Source of the DNA: Plantactinospora mayteni
GTDB lineage: Bacteria > Actinomycetota > Actinomycetes > Mycobacteriales > Micromonosporaceae
Direction: 5' to 3'
Length of the DNA: 37,070 nt
Assembly: GCF_016862935.1 (NCBI RefSeq)
Contig: NZ_BONX01000077.1
Span: forward strand, 1-37,070
Both the position numbers and the translations under genes were made by a program. Shown one piece after another: positions 35,431-37,070 of this stretch (positions are counted from its first letter, which is position 1; each line of letters opens with the position of its first letter). The notes beneath the pieces are model-generated. The model made no database searches. It was not told the DNA's origin and saw nothing but the letters and a program-made list of their open reading frames with translations.

Positions 35431-36207
35431 TCAGCGGGCCTTCTGGTCGGTGCCCCACCAGGCCAGCAGGCGTCGCGCGAAGGCTCGGATGCTGGTGTCG
35501 CTGACGGTGATCCCAAAGTGGCCACGGGTCTCGACCGACAGGTAATTGCCGAGATCATCCGCATCGGCACCTTTGGTCAGTCTTGCCAGGAGCGGTCCGA
35601 TCAGGCAGTCGTACTCGTCGACGTTGGTCTGCGGGTTGTAGCCGCCGATGAAGTCCCACTCGTTGAGCAGCCGGCGAAGGCCACCCGCTTGCTGGTCTAC
35701 GCTGCTGTGCGCCAGGTTCATAAGAGCAAGCCCTGGCGACGCCGGTACGCGGGATAGGTGATCACGGCATAGCTGGCGAACCGTCGCGGCCAGTTCCTGG
35801 TTGCCGCGACCCCAGCCCTGATCCCATTCGTCAACGATTACGTGCAGGTCGGTGAACGGGCTGTGCCAGATCTCGTCGAGGTCTAGGTGCCAGGAGACGA
35901 AGGCCGAGACGTGCTCGCTGACGGTTCGTTCGTCGATCTCACCGTCGATCAGTCGTTGCGCCAGTGTGGCCAACCACGTGTCCGCAGCTTCCGCTGCGGA
36001 CGGAACAGGTACGCCTACCTCGGTGAGGGCGTCGGGTAGCAGTTCGCCGATCAGCCGGGTGTCGCTGCCGTCGAGTCCGGCCAGTTCACGCAGCGCCGGC
36101 CCGTCGTGCCCGGCGGCGAGCCAGTCCGCCGCATACCAGGGCACCCGCTCGACATCGACGCTGCCCAGTGCGTGCTCGGCGGCGATGAGGTCTGGCGGCT
36201 TACCCAT
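35431..36207 (-). CDS. Uncharacterised protein with C-terminal DUF1871-like domain
   Basis: A 258-aa protein. The N-terminal about 150 residues (VPWYAADWLAAGHDGPALRELAGLDG ... HVIVDEWDQGWGRG) look like an uncharacterised actinomycete domain. The C-terminus reads LRRLLNEWDFIGGYNPQTNVDEYDCLIGPLLARLTKGA and GHFGI, matching the DUF1871 layout (EWDPIG...DEYDcLi.PLL..L..G). No catalytic residues are evident, so a binding or immunity-like role is possible. Its ATG at 36207 overlaps the stop of the upstream NADAR gene by 8 nt, so they are translationally coupled and probably act together. Confidence 0.7.
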   Translation of the reverse strand: MGKPPDLIAAEHALGSVDVERVPWYAADWLAAGHDGPALRELAGLDGSDTRLIGELLPDALTEVGVPVPSAAEAADTWLATLAQRLIDGEIDERTVSEHVSAFVSWHLDLDEIWHSPFTDLHVIVDEWDQGWGRGNQELAATVRQLCRDHLSRVPASPGLALMNLAHSSVDQQAGGLRRLLNEWDFIGGYNPQTNVDEYDCLIGPLLARLTKGADADDLGNYLSVETRGHFGITVSDTSIRAFARRLLAWWGTDQKAR

Positions 36208-36775
36208 CGGTCGGTTCCTGTTCGCGCAGGAGCACGCGGGCCTGCATGAGCGCGAAGCCGAGCAGATTCAGCCCGCGCCACCGTGCGGGGTCGGCGGCGT
36301 GTGGGTGATCGGCGCCCAGGCCAATGCCCCAGATCCGGTCGAGGGGGCTGGCTTCCACGAGCACCCGCTCGCCGGTGCCGAGCAGGTAGGTGCGCAGCGT
36401 CGAATGCTGGCCGAACTTGGCCACGTTGCCGGCCACAACGATGTCGTAGCGGTGCTGCTCCCAGATCTGCTGGTCGAAGCCGGTGACCTGCCGGCCGAGG
36501 GTCTTTGCCGCGTGCGGGTGTACCACCGTCAGGATCTCGGTGGCCGTCGCGTGGTCGCCGAAGAGGGTGGCCTTGCGCCACATCATGTAGTGCTCGGCGG
36601 TGGCGAAGCGCAGCCCGTCAACGGTGAACGGCACTGGCCACCACTGGCTCAAGCATCCGGCCCCGATGCTGCCGTCGCGCTGCGGCTGGTGGCCCCAGAA
36701 CAGCAGGAACTTCACCCGGGCACCCGCACGTACCTCGCCGGTCAGCTCGGCGACGCTGCTCACTGACGCGACCAT
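36200..36775 (-). CDS. NADAR (YbiA/DUF1768) family protein
   Basis: A 191-aa NADAR-fold protein. KFLLFWGH near the start, LSQWWPVPFTVDGLRFATAEHYMMWRKATLFGD, and the C-terminal RIWGIGLGADHPHAADPARWRGLNLLGFALMQAR are the family's conserved elements (W/E/H patch). NADAR proteins are N-glycosidases acting on riboflavin intermediates, or remove ADP-ribose from guanine in DNA as antitoxins to DarT-like enzymes. No DarT is seen in this window. The gene overlaps the DUF1871-like gene and follows a gene running in from the window end. ATG at 36775 has no obvious ribosome site, so the start is less certain. Confidence 0.88.
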   Translation of the reverse strand: MVASVSSVAELTGEVRAGARVKFLLFWGHQPQRDGSIGAGCLSQWWPVPFTVDGLRFATAEHYMMWRKATLFGDHATATEILTVVHPHAAKTLGRQVTGFDQQIWEQHRYDIVVAGNVAKFGQHSTLRTYLLGTGERVLVEASPLDRIWGIGLGADHPHAADPARWRGLNLLGFALMQARVLLREQEPTDG

Positions 36776-36861
36776 GCGAGCGAGTGTGCCGCACCAGCAG
36801 GTTCCACCGCATCGCCATTACCACCGATACCGGCCACTTCGCTGTCGGCATCACGCTCGTT

Positions 36862-37070
36862 CTAGGACGTTGCTGCAGGCTGATCGGCGTGCAGGACCAG
36901 GCGTGGTCGATATTCCTCGGCTGTCCGGGAGCGGCCGACGGGCCAGAAGATCATTTCGCTGATGTGCAGACATCCCGTTCGGCGCGTAAGGCCGTCCAAC
37001 AACCAGAAGACGGTTCGTTCATCGCCGCCACCGGTGGTCAGTAGGGTGCGTGCCCGATCAACCGCCAGGG
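36862..37070 (-). CDS. Partial conserved hypothetical protein (runs off window end)
   Basis: An open frame enters from the right edge and reads LAVDRARTLLTTGGGDERTV, then FWLLDGLTRRTGCLHISEMI and FWPVGRSRTAEEYRPRLVLH before a TAG at 36862. Composition is coding-like and it precedes the NADAR gene by 86 bp on the same strand, so it may be the first gene of that operon. I do not recognise the family, and the N-terminus is outside the window. Confidence 0.5.
   Translation of the reverse strand, partial: LAVDRARTLLTTGGGDERTVFWLLDGLTRRTGCLHISEMIFWPVGRSRTAEEYRPRLVLHADQPAATS

Noticed and set aside
36784-37044. Plus-strand open frame at the window end
   Set aside because: The minus-strand frame entering from the right edge has better coding character.

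Overview
The window is high-GC DNA with actinomycete gene style: frequent GTG starts, 4-nt ATGA/GTGA overlaps, and GGAGG-type ribosome binding sites. The gene families (RHS wall-type protein, TIR/NB-ARC/TPR protein, IS256/IS5/IS630 transposases, HxlR, large serine recombinase) point to a filamentous actinomycete. Micromonosporaceae is my best guess, by inference only. Almost nothing here looks housekeeping. It reads as an accessory, defence-rich island cut up by mobile elements.

Layout. 1-2.6 kb: a TIR / NB-ARC / TPR protein (minus strand), a bacterial NLR-like architecture with near-identical 126-bp tandem repeats. 2.8-3.5 kb: a SAM methyltransferase whose N-terminus seems to be lost to a 1-nt deletion. 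3.96-12.95 kb: a complete four-gene Wadjet-type anti-plasmid operon (jetA, jetB, SMC-like jetC, Toprim jetD) of the DUF2397/DUF2398/TIGR02680/DUF2399 class. 12.94-15.35 kb: a broken IS5-family element sitting on the very end of jetD, itself interrupted by an intact IS256-family element with an 8-bp target duplication. 15.6-22.8 kb: a 2251-aa secreted RHS polymorphic toxin with Hint protease and C-terminal nuclease-like tip, followed by its likely DUF2750 immunity gene. 22.8-25.9 kb: a graveyard of transposase remnants (IS630, IS3) and other pseudogenes, an orphan Imm1-type immunity gene, and a serine-recombinase-like protein without the catalytic serine region. 25.9-27.3 kb: a large serine recombinase.

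27.5-32.8 kb is the most interesting block. A class III nucleotide cyclase lies divergent to a PycTM-like membrane effector, which is followed by a Crp/Fnr regulator with an intact-looking cyclic-nucleotide pocket. Downstream of the cyclase, tightly packed, are a degenerate-STAND/helical-repeat protein and a membrane-anchored SPFH-like protein. This looks like an expanded Pycsar-type cyclic-nucleotide immune locus. The extra genes and the dedicated cNMP receptor are not part of the two-gene Pycsar system as I know it.

32.8-33.8 kb holds the 5' half of a group II intron with a truncated maturase. 34.1-35.1 kb is a divergent HxlR regulator / SnoaL-like pair. 35.4-37.1 kb is a minus-strand operon-like set with a NADAR (YbiA) protein translationally coupled to a DUF1871-like protein, preceded by a gene running off the window end.

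Working together: Wadjet would destroy incoming plasmids. The TIR-NLR and Pycsar-like loci would act by abortive-type responses. The RHS toxin serves inter-bacterial competition, with Imm1 and DUF2750 as protection. The recombinases and IS elements explain how the island was assembled. No tRNA, rRNA or CRISPR array was seen.
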